Assembly (NCBI GenBank): GCA_003169845.1
Contig: PNAG01000004.1
Coordinates: 1,184-65,183, forward strand
Length of the DNA stretch: 64,000 nucleotides
Direction of reading: 5' to 3'
Source of the DNA: Candidatus Dormiibacterota bacterium
GTDB taxonomy: Bacteria; Chloroflexota; Dormibacteria; Dormibacterales; Dormibacteraceae
Shown here in pieces: positions 9,860 through 19,414 of this stretch (the stretch's first letter is position 1; each line of letters starts with the position of its first letter). The notes beneath the pieces were generated by a model that had not been told where the DNA came from, did no database searches, and saw only the letters and a list, made by a program, of their open reading frames with translations. A program made the translations under genes and the position numbers.

Positions 9860-9984
9860 CTAAGGCGCGGAGGTTTTGGGCAACGCTCTGAGTAGCGTGG
9901 CCGAAGCGGGCGTTGTCCTGACGTAGCGCTACCGCGCGGCCTCAGGCCGTGCTTAATCGAGCGCTCGGAGGAGGAGCGCGAAGG

Positions 9985-12141
9985 GTGGTTCCCAGAGGAG
10001 CGGCACCTGGCGGCCGGCAGGCACTTTGGAGTCGCCCGGCAGGATGGCTGAGGGCGAAGGGGGCCTGGATCGCGGCAGCGGTCGGAGTCCTCTTCATCTC
10101 CATGACGCTCTACATCCTGTGGGCGGTCAGGGACCTGCCGGATCCGAGCCAGGACGTGCTCGCCGCGGGTGACGTCGTCGTGCTCGACCGGAACGGCAAG
10201 CTGATCGAGGACTGGAGCCCCGCGGGGCACTACCACGTCAATCTCGCCCTCCAGGACATGGGGCCGTACGCACCGAAGGCGGTGATGGCGGCGGAGGACC
10301 GCAACTTCTACAACCACGGGGCCATAGATCCGGTTTCCACGGCCCGCGCCCTGTGGATCGACGTGACGCAGGCCGGCCTCAACGAGGGTGGAAGCACCAT
10401 CACGCAGCAGCTGGTCAAGATCCAGCTCCTCACGCCGCAGAAATCCCTGACCAGAAAGGTCCAGGAGCTGATCCTCGCGGAGACCCTCGAGCAGCGCTAC
10501 TCCAAGGACCAGATCCTCTCTATGTACCTGAACCGCGTCTATTTCGGGCACGGGGCATACGGCGTCGGAGCCGCCGCGCGGACCTACTTCTCCAAGGATG
10601 CGAAGGACCTGACGCCGGCGCAGGCGGCGTTCCTCGCGGGCCTAATCCAGGCTCCAACCGCCTACGATCCCGTCATTCACTACGACCGTGCGCGGCAGCG
10701 TGAGCTGTACGTCATCCAGGGTATGGTCGCCACCGGGGCGCTGAGCTCGGCCGAAGCCAACAAGGCCTCTAGCGAGGACATCGAGTCGGAGCTGATGATC
10801 CAACCCAGCGCGCGTCAGAGCCTGGCGCCGCATTTCGTCGACCACGTGCTTGCCGACCTCGAGAGGATGTTCGGCTCGGCGGCGATCCAGCAAGGCGGCA
10901 TCATCGTCCACACCACGCTCGACCTCGGTCTGCAGCAGATTGCCCAGAGCGCCGTCACGAACGGGGTCCAGGACCTGTCGTCGATGAACGTCAACAACTC
11001 CGCCCTCCTGGCGGCCGATCCGAAAACCGGCGAGGTGCTGGCGTGGGTCGGATCAGCCGATGACGGGAACGACTCGATCGCCGGACAGTACGACGTCGTG
11101 CTGGCCGAAAGGCAGCCGGGGTCGTCGTTCAAGCTCTACGTCTACGAGGCCGCCCTAAGGGACCGCAAGATCACATGGGCGACGGTGCTTCACGACACGC
11201 CCACGAACTTCAGTGGCTACACGCCACATGATTTCGACAACGGCGGCATGGGTGACGTCACAGCAAGGACCGCGATCCTCAACTCGCGCAACATCCCGGC
11301 CGTCGAGGTCGGCCAGATTGAAGGCATGCAGAACGTGATCACCCTGGCCCACCAGATGGGCATCCAGAGCAAGCTCGATCCAGGGCTGTCGACCGCGATC
11401 GGTGGCAGCGACGTCACCCTATTCGAGCACGTCCAGGGCTACCAGACCTTTGCCAACCAGGGCCAGCGGGTGGACCTGAGCGTCATCCGCGAGGTGGACC
11501 GCACCGGCGGGCACGCCATCTACACGCATAACACTCCGAACCCCACGGCCGTGCTCACGCCGGCCGAAGCGTTCCTCATGAGCGACGTGCTGAAGAACTA
11601 CCAGAACCAGTGGCATTTCGGCTGGAACCGCCAGATGGCGAGCAAGACTGGAACCAGCGACAATGGGACGGGCGGGATCCCCGACTCGTGGATCATGGCC
11701 TACAACCCGGACATCGTGGTCGGCGTTTGGGTCGGCAACACCGCGCCCAACGGCGGGGGCGGGTTGATCCGGGCTTACGGTGAGAACGTCGGGCTCACGA
11801 CGATGAAACGGTTCGTCAACGCTCTTCCCTCCAACATGCGTGATTGGTACTCGCAGCCTCCCGGCATCGTGCGCGGCTGCGGCTCCGACACGCAGGATCC
11901 CTTCCTCGAGGGCGTATGTCAGGTCTCTCCGAAGCCGTCGTCGTCGACAAGCCCGACCAGGACTCCGTCGGCGGGCCCGACATCATCGCCCAACCCGACG
12001 CCGGTGCTCTCGCCCAGCCCGTCGACGGCGCCGTCACCGGCTCCGTCACCGGCTCCGTCACCGGCTCCGTCCCCGGCTCCGTCCCCGGCGCCTTCTCCGA
12101 CGCCCGCGGCGCCAGCGTCACCGAAGCCGACCCCGACATAA
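9985..12141 (+). CDS. Class A penicillin-binding protein (GT51 transglycosylase + transpeptidase)
   Basis: It polymerises and crosslinks peptidoglycan outside the membrane. One N-terminal transmembrane helix precedes the GT51 domain (EDRNFYNHGAID with catalytic Glu, GGSTITQQLVK) and the transpeptidase domain, which has SxxK in GSSFK, SxN in NSRN and the KTGTSD motif. A roughly 60-residue Pro/Ser/Ala tail with SPAP repeats ends the protein. The frame is open from GTG 9949, but I prefer GTG 9985 because GGAGGAGG lies about ten bases before it (718 residues). otsA begins five bases after the stop. A second, different class A PBP lies at 19415. Confidence 0.93.
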   Translation: MVPRGAAPGGRQALWSRPAGWLRAKGAWIAAAVGVLFISMTLYILWAVRDLPDPSQDVLAAGDVVVLDRNGKLIEDWSPAGHYHVNLALQDMGPYAPKAVMAAEDRNFYNHGAIDPVSTARALWIDVTQAGLNEGGSTITQQLVKIQLLTPQKSLTRKVQELILAETLEQRYSKDQILSMYLNRVYFGHGAYGVGAAARTYFSKDAKDLTPAQAAFLAGLIQAPTAYDPVIHYDRARQRELYVIQGMVATGALSSAEANKASSEDIESELMIQPSARQSLAPHFVDHVLADLERMFGSAAIQQGGIIVHTTLDLGLQQIAQSAVTNGVQDLSSMNVNNSALLAADPKTGEVLAWVGSADDGNDSIAGQYDVVLAERQPGSSFKLYVYEAALRDRKITWATVLHDTPTNFSGYTPHDFDNGGMGDVTARTAILNSRNIPAVEVGQIEGMQNVITLAHQMGIQSKLDPGLSTAIGGSDVTLFEHVQGYQTFANQGQRVDLSVIREVDRTGGHAIYTHNTPNPTAVLTPAEAFLMSDVLKNYQNQWHFGWNRQMASKTGTSDNGTGGIPDSWIMAYNPDIVVGVWVGNTAPNGGGGLIRAYGENVGLTTMKRFVNALPSNMRDWYSQPPGIVRGCGSDTQDPFLEGVCQVSPKPSSSTSPTRTPSAGPTSSPNPTPVLSPSPSTAPSPAPSPAPSPAPSPAPSPAPSPTPAAPASPKPTPT

Positions 12142-12146
12142 CGGCG

Positions 12147-13688
12147 ATGGCCGGCAGCCCATTCCAGGAGAGCGTCGAAAGGCGCAGGCCCGGCACGTCA
12201 ATGCGCGGCTACGTGATGCGCACGCTGCCGCAAAGCTCGGCGATCTTGGTCAGCAATCGCGCCCCCCACGAGCCGCGGCCCGAGGGTGGCTTCAGCCGCG
12301 GGGCGGGAGGGGTCATCACGGCCTTGCTCACCCTGGCGGAGGTCACGGCTGCGGACTGGGTGGCATGTGCCCGCACCGATGCCGAGCGGTCGATGGTGGC
12401 CGAGCGCGGCGCGACGTGGACCGCGCCGTTGATCCGGAGCAAAGCGCGACTGCACTACGTGTCTCCGACGCCCGAGCAGTACGACCAGTACTACTCCGTC
12501 ATCTCGAACCCCGTGCTGTGGTTCATCCAGCATTACCTCTGGGACCTCGCCCAACAGCCGATCATCAACGGCCGCATTCACCGCGCGTGGACGAACGGCT
12601 ACGTCGAGGTCAACAAGCAGGTCGCACGGCGCGTAGTGGAGGTGGGCGAGGGCCTGCCCTACCGGCCCCTGGTCCTGGTCCACGACTACCAGCTCTACCT
12701 CGTGCCGAAGCTGGTGCGCGACCAGTTGCCGGGCGCCGTCATCCAGCACTTCCTCCATATCCCATGGCCGACTCCGCAGTACTGGAAGGTCCTGCCACGA
12801 GAGATGCGCGACGCCATCCTGCAGGGCTTGCTCGGCTGCGACATCGTCGCTTTCCAGTCGAGTCTCGACGTCCGCAACTTCCTCATGACGTGCGAGGAGA
12901 ATGCCGGCCTTGCGGTCGATGAGCGCGAACGGGCCGTGCTGATCGACGGCCGGGTCGTCTATGCCCGCCACTACCCGATCTCAATCGACGTGGCATCGAC
13001 GACCCGCCTCGCCTTCTCGCACGGCGTCATGGTCGAGGAGCGCAAACTCCGAGACTGGCGCCCGCAGCACCTGATCGTACGCATCGACCGCACCGATCCC
13101 TCGAAGAACATCGTGCGCGGCTTCCTCGCTTACGAGAAGCTGCTCGCGCACCATCCGGAGCTGAAAGGCAACGTGCAGTTCTGGGCCTTCCTGCAGCCTT
13201 CGCGCCAGGACGTCGCCGCTTACCGGAACTATGTCCGCCGGGTGAGGCAGGTCGTTCAGCGGATCAATGCGCAGTACGGCGGCCATGGCTGGCAGCCCGT
13301 GCGGCTCGAGTTCGGCGAGAACGTGCGCAAGGCGATGGCGGCGCTGCGGAACTTCGACGTCCTGCTGGTCAACCCCGTCTATGACGGTTTGAACCTGGTC
13401 GTCAAGGAGGGCGCACTGGTCAACCGCGCCGACGGCGTGATCGTGCTGTCGGAGAACGCGGGCGCTCATGAGGAGCTCCACCAGCACGTGCTTTCGATCA
13501 ATCCCTTCGACATCGAGGCGATGGCGAGCGCCATGCACCAGGGCATCGTGATGAGCGTCGAGGAAAGGCGGCGGCTCAACGAAGCGGCGCGCGAGGTCGT
13601 GCGGGCCAATGACATCGCCCGCTGGATCACGAGTCAGGTGCAGGACATCCGCGACCTGGCGGCCATCCCCGGGTTTCGAGCGGGCTGA
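12147..13688 (+). CDS. otsA: Trehalose-6-phosphate synthase (GT20)
   Basis: It transfers glucose from a nucleotide sugar to glucose-6-phosphate, making trehalose-6-phosphate for osmotic and desiccation protection. Family marks: VSNRAP near the N-terminus, VHDYQLYLVP, HFLHIPWP, a sugar-nucleotide region DRTDPSKNI and the terminal YDGLNLVVKE followed by SENAGAHEEL. The canonical RLDYIKG segment is replaced by a divergent RIDRTDPSKN. The frame is open into the PBP gene, but that part is low complexity, so ATG 12147 is chosen (513 residues; ATG 12201 is possible). No phosphatase (OtsB) is adjacent. The tight spacing to the PBP gene suggests cotranscription. Confidence 0.9.
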   Translation: MAGSPFQESVERRRPGTSMRGYVMRTLPQSSAILVSNRAPHEPRPEGGFSRGAGGVITALLTLAEVTAADWVACARTDAERSMVAERGATWTAPLIRSKARLHYVSPTPEQYDQYYSVISNPVLWFIQHYLWDLAQQPIINGRIHRAWTNGYVEVNKQVARRVVEVGEGLPYRPLVLVHDYQLYLVPKLVRDQLPGAVIQHFLHIPWPTPQYWKVLPREMRDAILQGLLGCDIVAFQSSLDVRNFLMTCEENAGLAVDERERAVLIDGRVVYARHYPISIDVASTTRLAFSHGVMVEERKLRDWRPQHLIVRIDRTDPSKNIVRGFLAYEKLLAHHPELKGNVQFWAFLQPSRQDVAAYRNYVRRVRQVVQRINAQYGGHGWQPVRLEFGENVRKAMAALRNFDVLLVNPVYDGLNLVVKEGALVNRADGVIVLSENAGAHEELHQHVLSINPFDIEAMASAMHQGIVMSVEERRRLNEAAREVVRANDIARWITSQVQDIRDLAAIPGFRAG

Positions 13689-13714
13689 CGGGAATAGCCT
13701 GGAAACAGGAAGGA

Positions 13715-13740
13715 CGCGGGGTGCCCGACCGGACCCCGCG
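13715..13740. terminator. Terminator-like hairpin between convergent genes
   Basis: CGCGGGGT (13715-13722) pairs with ACCCCGCG (13733-13740) around a ten-base loop, between otsA and the convergent YggT gene. There is no clear U-run on either side, so termination is inferred from position and stem strength. Confidence 0.5.
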
Positions 13741-13757
13741 CCTCGAGGAAGGAGTCG

Positions 13758-14243
13758 CTAGTAGCCGCGCGAACGCATCCCGCGTGAGCGGCTCCGGCGA
13801 GCGACCGTCACATTGCGTGAGAACATGATGGTCACGATGCGCGCGATAACCCAACCGATCAGCGCGTAAACGAGGATGGCGATTACGACCGACAACTCGA
13901 GCTGGGACTGGTTGCTGCTCACGGTGGCCAGCAGGTTGCGGAAAGGCCCCAGGAAGACGTCGGTGATGCCGTACACGAAGCTCGTGAAGCCGGCCAGCGG
14001 GTTGGCACCGAGCAGCTTGAGCACGATGCGGATCACGAGCAGTCCGTTGATGATGCCGAAGACCAGGTAGATCAGCTCCACCGCCCGGCGCGCCGGGTTG
14101 AAGCTGCTAACAACCTCGGCCGAATCGGCCACCGGAACGGCCGGGTCGGGAGGGTCAGCGGCCGGGTCGACGGTGACGTGCAGTTCCTCTCGCACGGCGC
14201 CGGTCACCGGATCGCGGACGATCTCGGTGTCTCTCTGTTCCAT
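13758..14243 (-). CDS. YggT-family membrane protein
   Basis: This 161-residue protein has a soluble acidic N-terminus (about 60 residues), two hydrophobic segments (about 70-95 and 120-145) and a basic Arg/Ser tail. The segment KLLGANPLAGF between the helices and the overall layout fit the YggT family, which has roles in cell shape, division or stress and no enzymatic activity known to me. ATG 14243 is preceded by AAGGGGGAT. The frame continues upstream, but that part has shadow-like composition. Confidence 0.8.
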   Translation of the reverse strand: MEQRDTEIVRDPVTGAVREELHVTVDPAADPPDPAVPVADSAEVVSSFNPARRAVELIYLVFGIINGLLVIRIVLKLLGANPLAGFTSFVYGITDVFLGPFRNLLATVSSNQSQLELSVVIAILVYALIGWVIARIVTIMFSRNVTVARRSRSRGMRSRGY

Positions 14244-14370
14244 CACATCCCCCTTCGTGTTTTCGGGAAATAAGCCACTGAGGCCTGATGTGAGAACGCC
14301 AGGGGGGCCCGGCACCCCGGTCCGGTTGAAGAGCTTCAAATAGACCTGGGCCGGGACGGTCCTGTTGGGA

Positions 14371-16479
14371 TCAGGGGAACCAGAGCGGTAGCTTGGATAG
14401 CGCCTCGTCGGTGTCGACGTCAGGGTTGGAACCTGCGCTGAGCTCGTACTGCCAGGCCGCCATCGTGCCGGCGCAACCGGTCTGTTTCGGGGCATAGTCG
14501 GGAGCGGTTGCCTTGTTGTAGCTCCCGAGCAGAGAGGGCTCGAACGACCACAGGTAGGAGTCAGTGGCGACCCCAGGCTGGGCTGCAACGGCGCCGCACC
14601 AGGCGCGGGCGAACTCGCTGCCGGCTGTGCCGTTGCCGTAGTAGGCGGGGACGTAGTGGGCGGCCATGATTCCGTCGAACCAACCGCCGACGAAACCCGG
14701 GTCGACGTTGGCCGCGCCGGGGCACGCGTCGCCTGGCGGCTCGATGTCGATCGCCAGGGCGCGGCCCGCCGGGATGCCGAGTGCGCTCGCCGCGGCCGCC
14801 GCCGCTGCGGCATACGCCAAGCCCGTGGCGTATCCCGAGACGTTCGAGCAGTTGTAGTCGTTGTAGATCGGAAGGATCCCCATGTGGTTGTGAGCCGCCG
14901 CCGCGACCTCGGTCGAGCTGATGCCCGGGCACACGGTGTCCGTCAGGTAGCGGCCCCAGAAGTCGGGGGCGCCGTACGCGCCGACGACCTGTGGGTAGAG
15001 CCCGTTGGCGCCGGTGGGGTCTGAGGTGAGGGCCTTGCATGAGTCGACGCCCCACAACATGCGGGTCGGCTGGACGGGGGCCGAGCGCGCCTGGAGGTTG
15101 ACCAGGCTGGTCGGGCGTACGACGCGGTTGAGAAGCGTTCCGAGGATGGCGAACGCGTTGACCGGTGGCACCGCGCCGACCACCGCTGTGAACCAGGGTG
15201 TGGCTCCGCTGGTGAGGGTGACCTGCGCGCTGCAGGTGGAGCCCGACTTGCAGGCCTTGTCGACGAGGTGGCCCTGCTCGTCGTAGATCCCGATGCTCCA
15301 CGGAGTATTGGAGACGTCGGCGTTTGCGCTGGCCGTCAGGTACACCCTCCCGCCGACCTGCGGGTACGTCGTGTTGGCGGCGAGGTTGACGGCCAGCCAG
15401 GTGACCGAGAGCGGGTCGGACTGGGCCTTGGCGATGGCTGGGGGAAACACGCCTGAAGCGTTGGCGACGGCGGCGATCACGTGGCGCGTGCCGCCCGCAA
15501 CCTGGGTGAACGAAGTGCTGCAGGAGGTGCCGCGGCTGCAGTAGGTCAGGCGGGTCTTGGAGTCGGCGTCATAGAGCTCGAGGATGTAGCCCGCCTTGTC
15601 GACGGGGATGGTCGCCCTGGCCGTCACGGTCACCGACTTGCCGGGCCCGACGATCGAGCTGTTCGCGCCGAGCGTGACGCCGATCCAGCTGACGTTGACC
15701 TGGTTGGACTGGGTGGTGGGACCATTGACCGGGAGGGTCGTGGTCGGCCGAGTCACGAACGCCGCGAAGTTGTGCACCCCGGAGTTCGCAGCGTAGCTCA
15801 CGATGCACTGGCTCGATAGCATGCACGCGCCGACCAGGGTGCCCGCTGCCAGGTCGAAGATCTCGATCGCGTTCCCGGTGCCGCTCACGCTTGCGCTAGC
15901 CGTGGCGGTCAGGGTCGCCTTCTGCCCGGGCTGCGCGGTCGGTGAATCGGCGGTGAGCTCGATCCGGATCGACGGCCCGGCGACCTCGAGGGAGGAGATG
16001 GGGACGCTCGGGGTCACGATGGGCCCGCCGGCCGGCGACGCCGGAGCGGGCGTCGACAGAATCGTGTCGGTGCAGGCCGCGGGTCTGGATAGAGCGGGCG
16101 TGTCGGGGGTGATCGGGCATGCGGAGCGGCCATCAGGGATCGACGCGACGCCAGGCGTGGGCTGGGCCCAGGTCGAACCGGCGCAGGCCGTGGCCGGACC
16201 CGAGGCCGGGCACTGAGTAGCCCCGCTCGGGAGACTCAGCTCCACGGCATCGGGGGCGGCCTGCCTGCTGCAGGCCTGCGGTGGGGCGGTGGCGGATGAA
16301 TGGCAGACGGCGGCCGAGACATCGCCCGCCCGCATGCCGTGAGCGAGTACTAGGCTGCCGCCCGGAGCGGCGGCGAGGGCCACGATGCTCAGCTGGTTGG
16401 AGGCGACGACGATGGCCAGCGCCGCACGGACGCATGGCCGGATCCTGACAAGGGCCAAAAGGCCGCGAATTGCCTGCAA
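14371..16479 (-). CDS. Secreted protein with Ig-like repeats and DUF1906 glycoside-hydrolase-like domain
   Basis: This 702-residue protein starts at TTG 16479, with GGGGGG upstream. After a signal peptide (about 1-38) come a Cys- and Pro-containing region, three Ig-like beta repeats of about 90 residues (each with a SVTVTA-like strand and a Cys pair) and a C-terminal domain of about 225 residues of the Rv2525c/DUF1906 type. That domain starts at MLWGVDSCKAL and carries YNDYNCS and LAIDIEPPGD acidic motifs on a TIM-barrel-like pattern. Such proteins are extracellular and thought to act on wall glycans; activity here is unproven. Paired cysteines suggest disulfides outside the cell. Confidence 0.75.
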   Translation of the reverse strand: MQAIRGLLALVRIRPCVRAALAIVVASNQLSIVALAAAPGGSLVLAHGMRAGDVSAAVCHSSATAPPQACSRQAAPDAVELSLPSGATQCPASGPATACAGSTWAQPTPGVASIPDGRSACPITPDTPALSRPAACTDTILSTPAPASPAGGPIVTPSVPISSLEVAGPSIRIELTADSPTAQPGQKATLTATASASVSGTGNAIEIFDLAAGTLVGACMLSSQCIVSYAANSGVHNFAAFVTRPTTTLPVNGPTTQSNQVNVSWIGVTLGANSSIVGPGKSVTVTARATIPVDKAGYILELYDADSKTRLTYCSRGTSCSTSFTQVAGGTRHVIAAVANASGVFPPAIAKAQSDPLSVTWLAVNLAANTTYPQVGGRVYLTASANADVSNTPWSIGIYDEQGHLVDKACKSGSTCSAQVTLTSGATPWFTAVVGAVPPVNAFAILGTLLNRVVRPTSLVNLQARSAPVQPTRMLWGVDSCKALTSDPTGANGLYPQVVGAYGAPDFWGRYLTDTVCPGISSTEVAAAAHNHMGILPIYNDYNCSNVSGYATGLAYAAAAAAAASALGIPAGRALAIDIEPPGDACPGAANVDPGFVGGWFDGIMAAHYVPAYYGNGTAGSEFARAWCGAVAAQPGVATDSYLWSFEPSLLGSYNKATAPDYAPKQTGCAGTMAAWQYELSAGSNPDVDTDEALSKLPLWFP

Positions 16480-16569
16480 TTAAACCCCCCAATTGGCGCG
16501 TCCCGATCATCGGGTGGCGCAAATGACCTGGGGGAAGCTACCGTCGACCAGGCAGCGAGCCAGCGGCGC

Positions 16570-16587
16570 TGAGGTTAATTAGCCTCA
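16570..16587. promoter_or_regulatory. Near-palindrome upstream of the DUF1906 gene
   Basis: TGAGGTTAATTAGCCTCA is an 18-bp palindrome with one mismatched pair, about 90 bp upstream of the minus-strand start at 16479. TTGACA lies next to it on the minus strand, but no well-spaced -10 is seen. It is a possible operator. Confidence 0.35.
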
Positions 16588-16704
16588 ACTGTTGTCAATT
16601 GGACCTGAAAACGGGGCTACTCAGGCAATTTGGGGGCATCCGCTCAGGCAACCCGAGCGATTCGACCGCTTCAGCCGAGCGCGGTCATACGGTTGAGGTA
16701 GGCG

Positions 16705-17946
16705 TCAGGCGGTGGCGCCGAACCTCTGGTGGCGGTTCTCGTACCAGCGGCGCAGGAACTCGGCCGTGAACGTCGCCTCCTGGCCGGCCCGCATCGGCCG
16801 CAGCAGCTCCTCGGCGAACTCACGGCTGATCACCTGGATCAACGCGCGGTCGGCGCTCGTCCGCGAGGACTTCTGGAGGGCGTCCGTGAACATGGCGTGC
16901 GCCACTGCAGCGGGCCCTGTGCTTTCGTCCAGCTGTGCCTGGCCCTCCACCTCGATCGTCTTCGGCTGCCGCCCGCCGGTGGCAGCCGTCGCAAGCCAGC
17001 CGCCGAAGGACAAGTGGTGCACGACATATGAGACCTGGCGGGAGGGACCCACTCCGGGGGCGCGACCTGACTGGTCGGCCAGAAATCCGATCGCCCAGTG
17101 CTCCAGCTCGGCGACGGCGGCCGCCCCGCGCGCGTCGGGCAATTGTTGGGCAATGCCGAGACGGTGGGCATCGGCGTCGATTCGCTGCAGCAGCCGGTCG
17201 ACGGCAATTCCGTGCGCGGATTCGGGCGTGCCGGTTTCGTGCCCGTAGTCCCATAGCGCCTCGGTGATCCTGAACACCGGCCACCAGTCCGGGTAAGTCG
17301 ACGGCAGCCACCGCAGCGCTTGGGCGAGGTCATCCGGCCTGGCCAACCGGTACTGGAGGCGGTTGCCGGCCGGCTGAACGAGGACGATGCCGGCCATTGT
17401 CAGCATCTCGAGCGCTTGAGCCACGCTCCCCTTGCCGTAGCCGACGTCCTCGGCGAGCGCCGAGGCTGACAGAAGCCGGTCTGGCTCGGCAAGCATCATC
17501 TTCAGGATCTCGGCCCGCGCCGAAACACCGACCAGCGCCCGCAGCCTGAGCTGGATGAGCGAAGGCCGACGCAGGTCAGGCGACCCCAGGGCGTCGTGCT
17601 GAAGCAGGGCCAGCGGGTCGCCCTGAGCAGGCCACGGCACCCGCGCATGGGTCCTCACAGTGGCCGCGAATCGGCCGAACGCCGCACGCATGGCCGGGGA
17701 GGCCTGCTTGGCAAAATGCCGGAGGCGGAACGTCGAGGCGAATCGCGCATTCGCGATGGACCACTCCATCGCGTTCGCGCGCAAGCGGCTGTCGGTACCG
17801 AGCCATGCGGTGAACAGGATCAGGGGCTCGAGGTCGACGGCCTGCCAGTCGTGCCGGCGCACACCGCCGCCGGCGCCGAGCTCGAACCACAGGCTCCACG
17901 CAAGGTCGAGGGCGAGCGTGTTCACCTCGCTGCCGAATCGGGTCAT
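16705..17946 (-). CDS. Winged-helix-domain protein of unknown function
   Basis: This 413-residue soluble protein has no recognised enzyme motif. A central stretch (about 140-215) reads like a winged helix-turn-helix: ARAEILKMMLAEPDRLLSAS, then GYGKGSVAQALEMLTMAGIV and a wing ending RLQYRLARP. This is typical of MarR/ArsR-like sensors that respond to DNA. The flanking helical parts are unassigned. It is monocistronic, with short intergenic gaps. Transcriptional regulation is inferred only from the wHTH pattern. Confidence 0.65.
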   Translation of the reverse strand: MTRFGSEVNTLALDLAWSLWFELGAGGGVRRHDWQAVDLEPLILFTAWLGTDSRLRANAMEWSIANARFASTFRLRHFAKQASPAMRAAFGRFAATVRTHARVPWPAQGDPLALLQHDALGSPDLRRPSLIQLRLRALVGVSARAEILKMMLAEPDRLLSASALAEDVGYGKGSVAQALEMLTMAGIVLVQPAGNRLQYRLARPDDLAQALRWLPSTYPDWWPVFRITEALWDYGHETGTPESAHGIAVDRLLQRIDADAHRLGIAQQLPDARGAAAVAELEHWAIGFLADQSGRAPGVGPSRQVSYVVHHLSFGGWLATAATGGRQPKTIEVEGQAQLDESTGPAAVAHAMFTDALQKSSRTSADRALIQVISREFAEELLRPMRAGQEATFTAEFLRRWYENRHQRFGATA

Positions 17947-18095
17947 GGCCCGCGTTGGGATGCAGTCGATGTCATCTCAGTCCTTGCGTTCAGTTGGCGG
18001 TTTGGTGCAGAGAAAACGAAGCCGCCCGGCAGGGTCGGCTTCTGTTCAGGAAACGCCGCGAAGCGGACCGATACCGAAACTGAGCTCCGGAACCC

Positions 18096-18320
18096 CTATT
18101 GGCTTGCATGCGCCCCGCCCAACACGTTGCCGTACATCATTCCCAAGGCCAGGAGGCCCAACAGCGAGAGAAGGACGAGGACGAAGGTCCGGGTGCAGGT
18201 GTCGATGAAAGCGTCCTGCATCTCGGAGTCCTCTACGTTCCAATGCCGACCGAACAAGCCCGCCCTGATCGAGAGCCCGGTCACGATGACGAGAATGATC
18301 ACCAGAGCTGCCATGTTCAC
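18096..18320 (-). CDS. Small two-helix membrane protein
   Basis: This 74-residue protein has hydrophobic segments at about 3-22 and 44-66, separated by a charged loop containing HWNVEDSEMQDAF. Unlike the overlapping frames, its composition is that of a real membrane protein. No family was recognised. It is divergent from the membrane-protein/PBP operon at 18475. Confidence 0.55.
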   Translation of the reverse strand: MNMAALVIILVIVTGLSIRAGLFGRHWNVEDSEMQDAFIDTCTRTFVLVLLSLLGLLALGMMYGNVLGGAHASQ

Positions 18321-18474
18321 CCCCTGATGTAGGTGGGGACGCTGAGCGGGTCAGCGTCCTCACTAACCTGACAACGCGCCAGCCCCGCAATGTGCACAAG
18401 ATTTTTCTTAAGAAGAGTCGCCGCAGCGCAAGAAGAAAGAGACCTCCAATACTTGGCGGCAGGGCCGCGTTTTC

Positions 18475-19404
18475 TTGGGCGTGGAAGTCCCGTCGCCGCT
18501 GCAGTTCTCGATTGCTCTTTTCACCGGTATGGTCGCTTCGACCTTCGTGCCTCTGGTGCGCCGAGCCATCCCGCGACCGGCGGAGATCGGGCTTTGGGCC
18601 GCCTTCATCACGGTATGCGTGCTGGGGGTGATCAATGTCGCCGACCCCAAAGCCCACGAGCTGACGACATCAACCGTGTGGGGAATCGACCAGATCATCA
18701 ACAACATGGCCAAAGGGCTGGTCGGCGGCATCTTGGGCGCGATCATCGCCAACCGGTTCGCCATCGCCAACTGGATCGTCCTGCTGGCCAGCGTGGACAT
18801 CCTAGCGCTCGTCCTGCTGCGCTCGCATCGCAAGTCTCGTGCGTGGCAGCCACGAGTCTGGCTGATCGAATGGATGGAACTGCCCATGCTGACGCCCGCG
18901 CCCGCGCGCGCGGAGGAGGTTCCCTATGCGATCGACGGTTTGAACCGGCGTGCAGAGGCTGCGATGGCCGTGGCCGGTGCCGCGGTACTGGCGGCGCTGG
19001 TCCATTTCTCCATCTGGACGCGCAACGTCATGCTCCCGACAGCAGCGGCAAGGCTGGCTCGCGCCGCGCAGAACGGTCGCGTCGAGGCACGCACCAGTCT
19101 CGAATCGCTTCGTAACACGGCCGAACACCTCCGGTTCGCGGCTCGCGCGTGGTACACGGCCGCCGGCGCGCCTGCGGTCAATGGATTGACGATGAGGGCC
19201 ACCGAGGCCGTGCGCAATGCGCACGCTGCCCAGCGCCTGCTCGAGGCCGCCGAATCTCCCGGCAAGGTGGTCGACATCAAGGCGTTGCCGGGTGCGCCAT
19301 CGATGGGCTGGTATGGCCCGTTGCTGCCCACTCAGTCCGCCCTGGAACAAGTTGAGGAAGGAGAAGACGGCGCTGCACAACGACCAGATAGTCTGGCCTC
19401 GTAG
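18475..19404 (+). CDS. Membrane protein of unknown function, upstream of a PBP gene
   Basis: This 309-residue protein starts at TTG 18475 or GTG 18481. Three or four hydrophobic segments lie in residues 1-115 and one more at about 165-185; the rest is Ala/Arg-rich and helical. No family was recognised. Its stop is only ten bases before the PBP start, so the two are almost certainly cotranscribed and a role in peptidoglycan synthesis is plausible by context only. Confidence 0.6.
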   Translation: MGVEVPSPLQFSIALFTGMVASTFVPLVRRAIPRPAEIGLWAAFITVCVLGVINVADPKAHELTTSTVWGIDQIINNMAKGLVGGILGAIIANRFAIANWIVLLASVDILALVLLRSHRKSRAWQPRVWLIEWMELPMLTPAPARAEEVPYAIDGLNRRAEAAMAVAGAAVLAALVHFSIWTRNVMLPTAAARLARAAQNGRVEARTSLESLRNTAEHLRFAARAWYTAAGAPAVNGLTMRATEAVRNAHAAQRLLEAAESPGKVVDIKALPGAPSMGWYGPLLPTQSALEQVEEGEDGAAQRPDSLAS

Positions 19405-19414
19405 ACCGAACGGG

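Noticed and set aside
11844..12146. N-terminal extension of otsA
   Set aside because: It overlaps the PBP tail and encodes low-complexity GSVTGSV repeats that are a frame-shifted reading of the SPAP repeats.
13758..14813. Longer version of the YggT gene
   Set aside because: The first 190 residues are Pro/Arg/Ser-rich shadow sequence antisense to the DUF1906 gene end; ATG 14243 fits the family.
18046..18657. Minus frame of 203 residues
   Set aside because: His/Arg-rich shadow overlapping two better-supported membrane-protein genes.
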